A DNA stretch of 64,000 bases from Chersky-840 sp963794615 (GTDB taxonomy: Bacteria; Actinomycetota; Acidimicrobiia; Acidimicrobiales; UBA8190): NCBI GenBank assembly GCA_963794615.1, contig CAWCEP010000005.1, positions 620,001 to 684,000 on the forward strand, read 5' to 3'. Below are positions 9,830 through 19,303 of this stretch, in pieces. The position numbers were made by a program, and so were the translations under genes. The notes beneath the pieces are model-generated. The model saw only the letters and a list, made by a program, of their open reading frames with translations, did no database searches and was not told the origin of the DNA. Position 1 is the stretch's first letter. Each line of letters starts with the position of its first letter.

Positions 9830-11203
9830 GTGTCAGTGCGCACCCACAGCGACGCGACGCGCCCCGGACGCGACGAGATGGTGGCCTGGCTCGACAGTCA
9901 CACCGACTACGAGCTGTCGATGCCCACCCGGGTGGGTGCACCCACGCTGGATCGCATACGGGCGTGGTGCCGTCTCCTCGGTGATCCCGAGCGGTCGTGT
10001 CCGGTCGTGCACATCACCGGCACCAACGGCAAGGGCTCGACCGCCAAGATCCTGACCGAGCTCTTCATGGCGAACGGACTCACCGTCGGCACCTATACGA
10101 GCCCCAACCTGGCCCGGGTCAACGAACGCCTGGCCCGCAACGGTGAGCCCATCGACGACGACGAGCTGGCCGAGTTGCTTGCGTCGCTCCGAGACCTCGA
10201 GCCCTTGCTCAGCGACAGGACGACCCGGTTCGAGCTCCTGACCGCAGCCGCCTTCCGATGGTTCGCCGACAGCCCCGTGGACGTGGCGGTGATCGAGGTC
10301 GGGCTCGGGGGGCGATGGGATGCCACCAACGTGGTGGAGTCCGACGTGGCGGTCATCACGAACGTGAGCTACGACCACGTCGAGATCCTGGGCCCGACCC
10401 TCGTCGACATCGCCACGGAGAAGGCCGGCATCATCAAGCCGGGGAGCCGTGTCGTCGTGGGCGAGACCGATCCCGAGCTGCTCCAGGTCTTTCGTGATGC
10501 CGCCGAGGCCAACGGGGCCGTCGAGACCTGGGTGCGGGGGGTGGAATTCGACTGCGTAGAGAGCCGGGTGGCGGTGGGCGGCCGGGTCCTGGACCTGCGC
10601 ACCCCCGGGGCGCACTATCCCGAGGTCTTCCTGGCGCTCCACGGCGCGCACCAGGGTGACAACGCCGCCTGCGCCGCGGCCGCGGCCGAGGCCTTCTTCG
10701 GCGCCCCCCTCGCGCCCGAGGTGGTCGAGCACGCCCTGGGCTCGGTGAAGGTCCCGGGGCGGATGGAGATCGTCGGGAGATCGCCGGTCATCGTGCTCGA
10801 CGGGGCTCACAACGTGGCCGGAGCCCAGGCGCTGGCCCAGACGCTCGTGGCCGAGTTCGACCCCGCCGACGACACCGTGGTGCTGATCGGCATGCTCCAG
10901 GGCCGCGACCCCAGTGCCATGCTCGAGGCGCTGCGTCCGGCGGGGGTACGGACGGTGGTGGCCTGCACCGCACCGTCACCGCGGGCGTTGCCCGCCGCGT
11001 CGATCGCCGAGGCAGCTCGGGCCCTGGGCTTTCAGGCGCTTGCGGCTGACACCGTGACCGACGGCCTCACCCTGGCGCGCGGCCGGCTGTCGCCGGGTGG
11101 GACGCTCATCGTGACGGGCTCGCTGTACGTAGTGGCCGACGCCAGGGAGGTCCTCCTCGGATCGACCGAATGGGCGGACCCCGATAGCCTCTCCGAGCCA
11201 TGA
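9830..11203 (+). CDS. folC: bifunctional folylpolyglutamate/dihydrofolate synthase
   Basis: A 457-residue Mur-ligase-like enzyme that adds glutamates to folates in the cytoplasm. It has the P-loop HITGTNGKGSTAK near residue 63, the folate-family motif YTSPNLARVNERL, the Mg2+/omega-loop segment EVGLGGRWDATNVV, and the C-terminal ligase domain DGAHNVAGAQAL. The first GTG (9830) is used; GTG 9836 is a near alternative. The gene ends over the start of ndk: its last codons contain the ndk -10 element and the stop lies three bases past the ndk ATG. Confidence 0.93.
   Translation: MSVRTHSDATRPGRDEMVAWLDSHTDYELSMPTRVGAPTLDRIRAWCRLLGDPERSCPVVHITGTNGKGSTAKILTELFMANGLTVGTYTSPNLARVNERLARNGEPIDDDELAELLASLRDLEPLLSDRTTRFELLTAAAFRWFADSPVDVAVIEVGLGGRWDATNVVESDVAVITNVSYDHVEILGPTLVDIATEKAGIIKPGSRVVVGETDPELLQVFRDAAEANGAVETWVRGVEFDCVESRVAVGGRVLDLRTPGAHYPEVFLALHGAHQGDNAACAAAAAEAFFGAPLAPEVVEHALGSVKVPGRMEIVGRSPVIVLDGAHNVAGAQALAQTLVAEFDPADDTVVLIGMLQGRDPSAMLEALRPAGVRTVVACTAPSPRALPAASIAEAARALGFQALAADTVTDGLTLARGRLSPGGTLIVTGSLYVVADAREVLLGSTEWADPDSLSEP
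11185..11190 (+). promoter_or_regulatory. -10 element (TAGCCT) for ndk, inside folC
   Basis: TAGCCT within the last folC codons ends 9 bases before the ndk ATG at 11200. There is no Shine-Dalgarno before ndk, so either a very short leader or coupling to folC drives it. Confidence 0.4.
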
Positions 11204-11610
11204 ACCGCACCCTTGTGATTTGCAAGCCCGACGCCGTCGAGCGTGGTCTCGTCGGGGAACTGGTCGGTCGCCTCGAGCGCAAGGGACTTCGACTCGGGGC
11301 CGCTCAGCTGCGCCAGATCGACGAAGAGACCGCAGGGGAGCACTACCGGGAGCACCTGGGCAAACCGTTCTACGAGGATCTCGTCAGGTTCATCACACGA
11401 TCGCCGGCCATGGTGCTCGTGGTGGAGGGCCCCGAGGACACCTGGAGCATCGTGCGCACCATGATGGGGCCGACGAACCCGGCCGAGGCTCCCCCCGGGA
11501 CCATGCGCGGCGATCTGGGGACACTTCTGACCGAGAACCTCGTCCACGGTTCGGACTCCGCCGAATCAGCGGCGCGCGAGATCGCCATCTTCTTTCCGGG
11601 GTTGGCTTGA
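11200..11610 (+). CDS. ndk: nucleoside diphosphate kinase
   Basis: A 136-residue enzyme that transfers phosphate between NTPs and NDPs through a phosphohistidine. The active-site segment NLVHGSDSAESAAREIAIFF carries the conserved histidine near residue 115, and RTLVICKPDAVERGLVGE is the typical N terminus. Length and order are normal. It overlaps the last four bases of folC (ATGA). Confidence 0.95.
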   Translation: MNRTLVICKPDAVERGLVGELVGRLERKGLRLGAAQLRQIDEETAGEHYREHLGKPFYEDLVRFITRSPAMVLVVEGPEDTWSIVRTMMGPTNPAEAPPGTMRGDLGTLLTENLVHGSDSAESAAREIAIFFPGLA

Positions 11611-11663
11611 CGTCGTAGGTCGTCTTCCGTCGGTTTCAGCCCGCGCACGGCGTCGATGTCGCC

Positions 11664-11692
11664 TTGTGTGGTCGGGTGTAGTCCCGTAGCCT
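11664..11692 (+). promoter_or_regulatory. mreB promoter (TTGTGT-17 bp-TAGCCT)
   Basis: A TTGTGT -35 at 11664-11669 and a TAGCCT -10 at 11687-11692 are separated by 17 bases. This would give a leader of about 75 bases before the mreB ATG, which also has a GAGG ribosome site. Confidence 0.5.
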
Positions 11693-11775
11693 GGGGCGCG
11701 ACCCCCAAGTACAGAGGCGGGAGGCCGCCCGGATTCGGCGACGGTCCCCGCTCCATCAAGAGGTAGATCGACGCC

Positions 11776-12807
11776 ATGCGGGACAACCGGTTCTTCTTGC
11801 TCGGCCGCGATATGGCCGTAGACCTCGGCACGGCGAACACCCTCGTGTACGTGCGCGGTCGCGGCATCATCCTGAACGAGCCTTCCGTTGTGGCGGTGAA
11901 CGTCAAGGACGGCCGACCCCTGGCCGTGGGCGCAGAGGCCAAGCGCATGATCGGCCGGACGCCCAGCCACATCCAGGCCATCCGCCCGCTGAAGGACGGC
12001 GTCATCGCCGACTTCGAGATCTGCGAGAAGATGCTCCGTTACTTCATCCAGCGGGTCCACCAGCGTCGCTTCGCCAAGCCGCGCATGGTGATCTGCGTAC
12101 CCTCGGGCATCACCGGCGTCGAGCAGCGTGCGGTCATGGAAGCGGCCGAGTACGCCGGCGCCCGCAAGGCCTACATCATCGAGGAGCCCATGGCTGCCGC
12201 GATCGGTGCCGGGCTCCCCGTGCACGAGCCGACGGGCAACATGGTCGTCGACATCGGTGGGGGCACCACGGAGGTGGCCGTCATCTCGCTGGGCGGCATC
12301 GTGACGAGTCAGTCGGTGCGCATCGGCGGTGACGAGCTCGACGAGGCGATCATCTCCTATATCAAGAAGGAGTACAGCCTGGCACTGGGGGAGCGCACCG
12401 CGGAAGAGATCAAGATCGCGTTGGGCTCCGCTTTTGCGCTCGAGGAGGAATTGCACGCCGAGATCCGAGGCCGGGACTTGGTGACGGGACTTCCGAAGAC
12501 GGTCGTCGTGTCGACCGAGGAGATCCGCAAGGCGATCGACGAGCCGGTGTCGGCCATCATCGACGCCGTGAAGGTGACACTCGACAAGACCCCGCCCGAG
12601 CTCGCCGCCGACATCATGGAACAGGGGATCGTGCTCACCGGTGGCGGCGCCCTGCTCCACGGTCTCGACGCCCGGCTGCAGGAGGAGACGGGGATGCCCA
12701 TCGTGGTGGCCCGTGATCCCCTCAACTGCGTGGCGATCGGCAGTGGCCAGTGCCTCGAGGAGTTCGAAGCGCTCAAGCAGGTCCTCATCACGTCCTCGGC
12801 GGGGTGA
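11776..12807 (+). CDS. mreB: rod shape-determining protein MreB (actin homologue)
   Basis: A 343-residue bacterial actin that forms membrane-bound filaments guiding lateral wall synthesis. Actin-fold motifs are clear: phosphate 1 AVDLGTANTLVYVRGRGI, phosphate 2 MVVDIGGGTTEVAVISLGG near residue 155, and the adenosine motif GIVLTGGGALLHGLD. It heads the mreB-mreC-mreD-PBP2 cluster, which implies a rod-shaped cell, and has its own promoter (11664-11692). The start ATG is preceded by AAGAGGTAG. Confidence 0.96.
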   Translation: MRDNRFFLLGRDMAVDLGTANTLVYVRGRGIILNEPSVVAVNVKDGRPLAVGAEAKRMIGRTPSHIQAIRPLKDGVIADFEICEKMLRYFIQRVHQRRFAKPRMVICVPSGITGVEQRAVMEAAEYAGARKAYIIEEPMAAAIGAGLPVHEPTGNMVVDIGGGTTEVAVISLGGIVTSQSVRIGGDELDEAIISYIKKEYSLALGERTAEEIKIALGSAFALEEELHAEIRGRDLVTGLPKTVVVSTEEIRKAIDEPVSAIIDAVKVTLDKTPPELAADIMEQGIVLTGGGALLHGLDARLQEETGMPIVVARDPLNCVAIGSGQCLEEFEALKQVLITSSAG

Positions 12808-12917
12808 GAGGCGTCCGCGCCAGGCGCGGCCCCCGCTTCGCCATCGCAGTTCGGGACCTTCTGTCCCGGCGGCCGCGCGCCGGCGGAGCCGGCTCTCCCC
12901 TCTGAGCGGGCTCCTAC

Positions 12918-13763
12918 ATGCCGCGAAGGACACGGCGCGCACGACGGGCTCGGCGGGGGACGACGATCGGGCTGCTCGTCTTGGCATCGATCGCCATCAT
13001 CACCCTCGACTACCGGGGTCAGGCCCACGGAGTGATCTCGGGCGCCAAGCGTGGCGCGCACGACGCCTTCGCACCCATCCAACGCGTCGTCGATGACGTT
13101 GCACGTCCCGTGGGGAGCTTTCTGTCGGGTGCCGTCCACGGAGGCGACCTCGAAAGCCAGAACGCGAAACTCCGACGCGAGATCGGCGCCCTCCAGCGAC
13201 AGGCACTGATGTCGCAGGCGGCGCGCAACTCGTTGCGCGCCCTGGAGCGCCTCGACAAGTTGCCGTGGGTCGGCTCCATTCCCACCGTGACCGCGCAAGT
13301 GACGGCCCTGAGCCCGTCGGACTTCGCGGCCAGCATCCAACTCGACAAGGGCAGTAAGAGCGGTGTGGCCGTCGGCATGCCCGTCGTGGGCGGGGCGGGC
13401 TTGGTCGGCGACGTCATCGAGGTGTGGTCCTCGGGGTGCACGGTCCGCCTCGTCACCGACGTCGATTCGTCGGTCGGCGTCCGCTTCGGTACGGGGGGAA
13501 ATCTCGCGCTCGTGCAGGGCTCTGGCCGGGGAAGAAGTCTGGCTGTGAACCTGATCGCCCCGGGCACACCGTTGCACAAGGGAGAGGTGCTCACGACGAG
13601 CGGTCTCCAGCACGCCCAATACCCCGCCGACGTCCCCGTTGCCGCCATCACCTCGTTCTCGTCGACGCCTTCGGCCACCCAGCAGACGGTGTCGGCCCGG
13701 CCCCTCGCTGACCTCGCCATCTTGCAGTACGTCGACGTGCTCCAGTGGCAGTCCACGCCGTGA
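12918..13763 (+). CDS. mreC: rod shape-determining protein MreC
   Basis: A 281-residue bitopic membrane protein linking MreB filaments to periplasmic wall enzymes. The order is a short basic N terminus (RRTRRARRAR), one transmembrane segment (about 14-32, TIGLLVLASIAIITL), a coiled-coil stretch (about 75-105, DLESQNAKLRREIGALQRQ) and the beta-rich MreC domain with KGSKSGVAVGMPVVGGAGLVGDV. Length matches the family. Its stop overlaps the mreD start. Confidence 0.92.
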   Translation: MPRRTRRARRARRGTTIGLLVLASIAIITLDYRGQAHGVISGAKRGAHDAFAPIQRVVDDVARPVGSFLSGAVHGGDLESQNAKLRREIGALQRQALMSQAARNSLRALERLDKLPWVGSIPTVTAQVTALSPSDFAASIQLDKGSKSGVAVGMPVVGGAGLVGDVIEVWSSGCTVRLVTDVDSSVGVRFGTGGNLALVQGSGRGRSLAVNLIAPGTPLHKGEVLTTSGLQHAQYPADVPVAAITSFSSTPSATQQTVSARPLADLAILQYVDVLQWQSTP

Positions 13764-14323
13764 CACCGGCTGCCTCCACCTCTCGGGTCGGGAGGACCTT
13801 GACCACCACCGACGTGGCTCGCTCCACGATCGTGATCGCCGTCGTGCTCGTCATCCAGCACACCATGCTCGACTCGGTGCGGGTCGGCGGCGCCCACCCC
13901 GACCTCATGTTGCTCCTGCCCATCGCGGCGGGGTACGCGGCCGGCCCCGACCGGGGTGCGGTCTTCGGGTTCATCACCGGGCTCGTGGCCGATCTGTTCC
14001 TGCCCACCCCTTACGGCCTTTCCGCTCTGGTGGGATGTCTGCTCGGGTACTCCACCGGCTTGGCCACCCGGGGGCTCGTGCGCAGCTCGTGGTGGTTGCC
14101 CTCGGTCGTCGCCGCCGCCGCGACGGCCGCCGGCATGGGCGCATACGCGATCCTGGGGGCCGTGCTCGGTGATCCCGGGATGCTCAGGACCTATCTCGTG
14201 CCCGCCCTCGTGGTAGGGACGCCCTCGGCAGCCCTGCTCGCCGTTCCGGTCCTGCGCTTCGTGGCCTGGGCCGTTCCCGAGCCGGGCCCGAGCCGTGGCG
14301 TCGCCGGTGGGGGGCTTCGGTGA
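13760..14323 (+). CDS. mreD: rod shape-determining protein MreD
   Basis: A 187-residue polytopic protein with about five hydrophobic segments (for example TIVIAVVLVIQHTML and LMLLLPIAAGYAAG). GAVFGFITGLVADLFLPTPYGLSALVGCLLGY is the characteristic MreD core. GTG at 13760 overlaps the mreC stop (GTGA), which sets the start; its own stop overlaps the PBP2 GTG the same way. It acts with MreC in the elongasome membrane complex. Confidence 0.9.
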   Translation: MTPAASTSRVGRTLTTTDVARSTIVIAVVLVIQHTMLDSVRVGGAHPDLMLLLPIAAGYAAGPDRGAVFGFITGLVADLFLPTPYGLSALVGCLLGYSTGLATRGLVRSSWWLPSVVAAAATAAGMGAYAILGAVLGDPGMLRTYLVPALVVGTPSAALLAVPVLRFVAWAVPEPGPSRGVAGGGLR

Positions 14324-16617
14324 GATTCCGACGCCGGCGTTTCGCGCTGGCACTGCGCAGCGCTGACACCCCGAAGCGGCCGCCCCGCCCGGCGCGCTCG
14401 AGAACAGGGCGTCTGCGCCATCCCCTGCGTGGTGCCCGCTTCTATCCCAAACCCAAGACCCCGCGCCCGGAGCGCTCCCAGGAGCCGACCGGTCCTCGTA
14501 TGCGTCCCCGTCGCTCGGTCGTCGACCGGGTGATGACGGTGAGCGAGCCGTCGCCGCCGCGTACGGTGATCAGGCTGCGGGTGCTCGGGGTCGTCGTCGC
14601 CGCGCTGTTCTCTCTCATGTTCATCCGTTTGTGGTACCTCCAGGTCCTCGACACCTCGGCGTATTCCAAGACGGTGACCGCCAACCAGGTCCGCACCGTG
14701 GAGGTGCCCGCACCGCGCGGGCTCATCACCGATCGCAGTGACAACATCATTGTGGGCGACCAGGTGACCCAGGACGTCACGCTGTCGCGGGTGTCGGCCC
14801 AAGAGCATCCGGCGGTGGTGGGACAGCTCGCCGCCCTCCTCGGGATCTCGTCCGCGCAGATCGAGGCCGACCTCGCCAATGTCCAGTACAGCTTGTACAA
14901 GCCCGTCCCGATCCTCGAGAACGCGCCGTTGTCGGACGTGCTCTACATCGGCGAACACGCGTCGATGTTCCCGGGCGTCTCGACCGTGGCCGACACCAAC
15001 CGGACCTTTCCCCTCGGGCAGACGGGCGTGCAGACGCTCGGGTATGTCGGGCAGATCTCGAGTGAGCAGCTCCAGGCCCATTCGTCGCAGGGATACCAGC
15101 TCGGCGACCTCTACGGGCAGAGCGGGCTCGAGAACGAGTACCAGGCCGACCTGCGGGGACGGCCGGGCGTGGACAAGGTCGAGGTCGACGCGCACGGGCA
15201 GGTGGTGGGCAGCCTCGGCGAGACGCCTCCCACGGCCGGCGACGATCTCGTCACCAACATCGACGCCGGCCTCGAGCAGACCTTGCAGCAGGCTCTGAAT
15301 GCCGAGATCGCGTCGCTCAAGGGGAAGTCCACCGAAGGCGCCGCCGTCGCGCTCGACCCCCAGACGGGCGCGGTCCTGGCGCTCGTGTCGGCGCCGACCT
15401 ACGACCCGACGTGGTGGACCAACGGGATCTCGACCGCCCACTTCCGACAGATCCAGGCCACGGGGGCGCAGAACAACAACGCCATCCAGGGTCTCTACAC
15501 ACCGGGGTCGACGTTCAAGTTGGCCACCGCCACCGCCGCTTTGCAGACCGGGCTCATCAGCCCGGGCTACACCTTCAACGACACGGGTGCGTACACGGTC
15601 CCCGGGTGTGCGACGGGTGGGTCGGGGTGCGTGACCTACCACGACAACGAAGGTGAGGTGGGAGGCCGGATCAACGTGTCCCAGGCGCTCACGGTGTCGA
15701 GCGACATCTTCTTCTACAACCTCGGCGTCCAGTTCTGGAACGACTACAAGGCCAACGGCCGCTACGGCAAGACGCCGATCCAGGACGCCGCCGCCCAACT
15801 CGGCTTCGGAGACGTCACCGGGATCGACCTCCCCAACGAGACCCACCTGGCCCGCGTGGACTCGCCCACTGTGGTGGCGCGTGAGCACGCCCAGGACCCG
15901 AAGGACTACCCCAACGGCACGTGGTTCACCGGGAACAACCTCGAGCTCGCCTTCGGCCAGGGGGGCACGGTGATCACCCCGCTCGAGCAGGCGGTCGCCT
16001 ACGCCACCTTCGCCAACGGCGGCACCCGCTACGTCCCCGAGGTCGCCGCCGGCACGGTCGACGCCCACGGCAAGGTGGTGCGGACCATCGCCCCCAAGGT
16101 CGCCGGGCACATCACCTACTCGGCCGCCGACTACCAGGCCATGCTGTCGGGATTCGAAGGGGCCGTGCAGAACTCCAAGGGCACGGCCGCCCCCGCGTTC
16201 GCCGGTTTCCCCCTCTCCACCTTCCCCCTGGCGGGCAAGACGGGTACGGCCACCACCAACGAGCAGCAGCCCAACTCGTGGTTCGTGGGCTGGGGGCCGG
16301 TCCCCCATCCCCAGTACCTGATCGCGGTGGTGGTCCAGGGGGGTGGGTTCGGCTCTCAGGCGGCCGCTCCCGTGGCGCGCCAGGGCTTCGACTACCTCGT
16401 GGCGCATCCCGAGTCCCCGGCCCACGTCGCTCCGGCCACGACCCCCGCCCCCGTCCTCGTCCTCCCGACGCCCACCACGACCATCCCCGGGGGCCACCAC
16501 GCCGACGACCTCGACCTCCCCGACGACGACGCCGCACACCACCACCACGGCGAGGGCGCTCGCCGCTCCTCGGCGCCGGGGGCATCGGGGAGGGCTCTAG
16601 ACTCGGCGGGCACATGA
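14320..16617 (+). CDS. mrdA: penicillin-binding protein 2, elongation transpeptidase
   Basis: A class B PBP of about 760 residues. A long basic Pro/Arg-rich cytoplasmic N terminus (about 80 residues) precedes the transmembrane anchor (LRVLGVVVAALFSLMF). The PBP dimerisation domain follows, then the transpeptidase domain: S-x-x-K in YTPGSTFKLATA, SSD in LTVSSDIFFYNLG, KTGT in PLAGKTGTATTN. It crosslinks peptidoglycan during elongation. The last 40 residues (16490-16617) read as a His/Asp-rich string, while the +1 frame gives a Thr/Pro-rich tail ending at a TAG at 16598; a one-base excess in the G run 16489-16493 is likely. No rodA follows. Confidence 0.9.
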   Translation: MRFRRRRFALALRSADTPKRPPRPARSRTGRLRHPLRGARFYPKPKTPRPERSQEPTGPRMRPRRSVVDRVMTVSEPSPPRTVIRLRVLGVVVAALFSLMFIRLWYLQVLDTSAYSKTVTANQVRTVEVPAPRGLITDRSDNIIVGDQVTQDVTLSRVSAQEHPAVVGQLAALLGISSAQIEADLANVQYSLYKPVPILENAPLSDVLYIGEHASMFPGVSTVADTNRTFPLGQTGVQTLGYVGQISSEQLQAHSSQGYQLGDLYGQSGLENEYQADLRGRPGVDKVEVDAHGQVVGSLGETPPTAGDDLVTNIDAGLEQTLQQALNAEIASLKGKSTEGAAVALDPQTGAVLALVSAPTYDPTWWTNGISTAHFRQIQATGAQNNNAIQGLYTPGSTFKLATATAALQTGLISPGYTFNDTGAYTVPGCATGGSGCVTYHDNEGEVGGRINVSQALTVSSDIFFYNLGVQFWNDYKANGRYGKTPIQDAAAQLGFGDVTGIDLPNETHLARVDSPTVVAREHAQDPKDYPNGTWFTGNNLELAFGQGGTVITPLEQAVAYATFANGGTRYVPEVAAGTVDAHGKVVRTIAPKVAGHITYSAADYQAMLSGFEGAVQNSKGTAAPAFAGFPLSTFPLAGKTGTATTNEQQPNSWFVGWGPVPHPQYLIAVVVQGGGFGSQAAAPVARQGFDYLVAHPESPAHVAPATTPAPVLVLPTPTTTIPGGHHADDLDLPDDDAAHHHHGEGARRSSAPGASGRALDSAGT
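16598..16603 (+). promoter_or_regulatory. -10 element (TAGACT) for the radical-SAM gene
   Basis: TAGACT ends 10 bases before the ATG at 16614. It lies inside the annotated PBP2 end, and its TAG would itself be the PBP2 stop if the tail is in the +1 frame. Confidence 0.45.
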
Positions 16618-18584
16618 CGTCTCTGTGGCCACGGATCGAGCCTCTCCTGGCCCAGGTGACGAAGCCCGCCCGCTACATCGGTGGTGAGCTCGGGGCGCGC
16701 CGCCCCGTGCACGGGGCCGGCCGGGTGGCCTGGCTGCTCGTCTACCCCGACACCTACGAGATCGGGCTTCCGAACCAGGGCCTCCAGATCCTGTACGAAA
16801 TCCTGAACGAGCGGGGCGACGCCCTGGCCGAGCGTGCCTATGCGCCCTGGACCGACATGGAGGCCTCCATGCGCGCCGCCTCGGTCCCGCTGTTCTCGCT
16901 GGAGAGCAGCCTGCCGGCGGGGGAGTTCGACGTCCTGGCGTTCAACCTCTCGGCCGAGCTCACCTACACCAACGTGCTCAACCTGGTCGATCTGGCCGGT
17001 GTGCCGGTGCGGGGCGCGGACCGCGACTCGTCGCACCCCCTGGTGGTGGCGGGTGGCCATTGCGCCTTCAACCCCGAGCCGCTGGCCGACTTCGTCGACG
17101 CCTTCGTGCTGGGCGACGGCGAAGAGGCGGTCGGGGACCTGACCGAGGTGATCGGGGCGTGGCGGGCCGCCGGGGGCGAACGCCGCGGCGACCTGTTGCG
17201 CGTGCTGGCGACGGTCCCCGGGGTGTACGTGCCCTCCTGCTACGAGCCAAGCTACGAGGGCGGGCGCCTCACCGGTGTGACGCCGCGTGCGCCCGATGTC
17301 CCCGAGCGCGTGGAGAAGCGGACGATCGCCGATCTGGGGGAGTGGCCGTACCCCAAGCAGCAGTTGGTGCCGTTGATCGAGGTCGTCCACGACCGTCTCA
17401 ACGTCGAGGTGTTCCGGGGGTGCACCCGGGGGTGTCGCTTCTGCCAGGCCGGGATGATCACCAGGCCGGTCCGCGAACGCCCCGCCGCCCAGGTCAACCA
17501 GATGGTTCGAGACGGCCTCGACCGGACGGGATACGACGAGGTCACCTTGACATCGCTCTCGAGCGCGGACTTCTCCGGCATCGGGGACGTGGTGTCCACG
17601 GTCATCAACGACCCCGAGTGCTCCGGTCAGGTGTCGGTGAGCCTCCCCAGCCTACGAGTCGACGCCTTCACCGTCGGGTTGGCAGCCGAGATCCAAAAGG
17701 TCCGCCGCACCGGGCTCACCTTCGCCCCCGAAGGCGGCACGTGGCGGATGCGTCAGGTCATCAACAAGCTCATCCGCGAGGAGGACCTCTACGCGGCGGT
17801 CGATGCCGCCTTCTCCCAAGGCTGGAGGCGGGTGAAGCTGTACTTCCTCATCGGCCTGCCCACCGAGACCGACGAGGACGTCATGGGGATCGCCCGCCTT
17901 GCCGGCGCGTGCGCGGACATCGGTCGGCGCTACCACCACAACGTGACGGTCACCGCCTCGGTGGGTGGGTTCGTCCCCAAGGCCCATACGCCGTTCCAGT
18001 GGTTCGGGCAGAACACGATGGAAGAGCTTCGGCGCAAGGTGGGATTGCTCAAGGACGCGGCCCGAGGCACGCGTGGCCTGACCCTGCGCTGGCACGATCC
18101 CGAGGCGACGGCGGTGGAGGGCCTGGTCAGTCGGGGGGACCGTCGCATGGGAGCGGTCATCGAGCACGTCTGGCGCCACGGAGGCACGTTTCAGGAGTGG
18201 TCCGAGCACTTCGACCTGGGGTTGTGGACGAAGGGGCTTGAGGCGGCGGGGCTCGATTTCGCCGACAGCGTGTATCGCCACCGCGACGAGCACGAGGTCC
18301 TCCCCTGGGACCACGTCTCGGCCGGATTGCACCGAGACTTCCTGTGGCAGGACTTCCAGGAGGCTCTGGCCGAACACGGCCTCGAGGACTGCCGCTGGAC
18401 CCCGTGCTACGACTGCGGGGCCTGCACCGGGCTCGGGGTCGAGCACATGGTGGCCTCGGCCGTGGCACCTGCGGGCGGGAGCCAGGGCACGGGCCAGGAC
18501 CTGGCCTCGGGCGGCACCGTGCCGGTTCGGTTCCTCGAGACGGCCGGGGCGTCGTCGGGTTCGCCTCGGGACCGGGCCCGATGA
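16614..18584 (+). CDS. TIGR03960 family B12-binding-like radical SAM protein
   Basis: A 656-residue protein. The N-terminal about 200 residues resemble a cobalamin-binding Rossmann domain (VAWLLVYPDTYEIGLPNQGLQIL). The radical SAM core begins near 268 with CTRGCRFCQAGMITRP, the C-x3-C-x2-C cluster ligand, and continues with LTSLSSADFSGI and FAPEGGTWRMRQVINK. The C-terminal part has a CYDCGACTG motif that may bind a metal or second cluster. The family is conserved in many Gram-positive and other bacteria, but its reaction is unknown to me; it is usually beside or fused to DUF2344, as here. It overlaps the next gene by ATGA. Confidence 0.85.
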   Translation: MTSLWPRIEPLLAQVTKPARYIGGELGARRPVHGAGRVAWLLVYPDTYEIGLPNQGLQILYEILNERGDALAERAYAPWTDMEASMRAASVPLFSLESSLPAGEFDVLAFNLSAELTYTNVLNLVDLAGVPVRGADRDSSHPLVVAGGHCAFNPEPLADFVDAFVLGDGEEAVGDLTEVIGAWRAAGGERRGDLLRVLATVPGVYVPSCYEPSYEGGRLTGVTPRAPDVPERVEKRTIADLGEWPYPKQQLVPLIEVVHDRLNVEVFRGCTRGCRFCQAGMITRPVRERPAAQVNQMVRDGLDRTGYDEVTLTSLSSADFSGIGDVVSTVINDPECSGQVSVSLPSLRVDAFTVGLAAEIQKVRRTGLTFAPEGGTWRMRQVINKLIREEDLYAAVDAAFSQGWRRVKLYFLIGLPTETDEDVMGIARLAGACADIGRRYHHNVTVTASVGGFVPKAHTPFQWFGQNTMEELRRKVGLLKDAARGTRGLTLRWHDPEATAVEGLVSRGDRRMGAVIEHVWRHGGTFQEWSEHFDLGLWTKGLEAAGLDFADSVYRHRDEHEVLPWDHVSAGLHRDFLWQDFQEALAEHGLEDCRWTPCYDCGACTGLGVEHMVASAVAPAGGSQGTGQDLASGGTVPVRFLETAGASSGSPRDRAR

Positions 18585-19279
18585 AGGTCCGTGTCCGCTT
18601 CACCAAGGTCGGCCGGGTGCGGTGGACGAGCCACCGCGACGTGGCCCGGATGTGGGAGCGGGCCCTGCGTCGCGCCCGGATACCCGTCGCCTACACGGCG
18701 GGATTCACGCCGCGTCCGCAGTTGAGCTTCGGGTTGGCCCTGCCCACCGGATGCGCGTCGGTGGCCGAGTATCTCGACATCGCGCTCGACGAAGGGGTCG
18801 CACCGTCGGAGCTGGCGACACGGGTCGGCCCGATGTTGCCCGAGGGCGTCGACGTCGTGGCGGCCGCTGTCCTCGAACCGGGGACGAGCTCCCTCCAAGA
18901 GGACGTGTCCTCGTGCACCTGGGAGATCGGCGTGCCCGGGGTCGGTGCCGGCCAACTCGAGGTGGCGATCGGGCGAGCGCTCGCCGCCGACGCTCTCCCC
19001 ATCAGGCGCGAGCGCAAGGGACGAGACGTGGTCGACGACCTGCGTCCCTCCGTGCTGGCGTTGTCGTGTGCCGGATGTGACGGGGACGGTGCCCAGCTCG
19101 TGGCCGAGCTCGGCACCCGGCCCCGCGGCGTACGACCATCCGAGCTCGCCCAGGCCTTGGGTGTCGAGCTCGGCCTTGCCCGCAGAACCTGTCAATGGAT
19201 CGAGCGCGATGGCTCCCGCTGGGAGCCTCTCCGGGTGGACCCCGCGGGGACCGCCGTCATGTGGGAGCGCGCCTCGTGA
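18581..19279 (+). CDS. TIGR03936 family (DUF2344) protein
   Basis: A 232-residue partner of the preceding radical SAM protein, starting MKVRVRFTKVGRVRWTSHRD with the typical FTPRPQLSFGLALPTGCAS motif. Function is uncharacterised; the constant pairing suggests a shared reaction, perhaps on RNA or a ribosomal component given the adjacent RNase E and ribosomal protein genes (inference). The ATG overlaps the upstream stop (ATGA), so the two are translationally coupled. It ends 24 bases before the RNase E gene. Confidence 0.85.
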   Translation: MKVRVRFTKVGRVRWTSHRDVARMWERALRRARIPVAYTAGFTPRPQLSFGLALPTGCASVAEYLDIALDEGVAPSELATRVGPMLPEGVDVVAAAVLEPGTSSLQEDVSSCTWEIGVPGVGAGQLEVAIGRALAADALPIRRERKGRDVVDDLRPSVLALSCAGCDGDGAQLVAELGTRPRGVRPSELAQALGVELGLARRTCQWIERDGSRWEPLRVDPAGTAVMWERAS

Positions 19280-19303
19280 GGAGTACCAGAAGGGATCGTT
19301 CCC

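Noticed and set aside
14191..16548. A 785-codon open frame on the strand opposite PBP2
   Set aside because: It mirrors the codon structure of a well-supported PBP gene, is rich in Arg/Gly/Val/His repeats and resembles no family. High GC removes stop codons from the antisense frame. The same reasoning rejects the long antisense frames at 19192-21795, 24307-26457, 39643-41574, 45765-47714 and 53931-56261.
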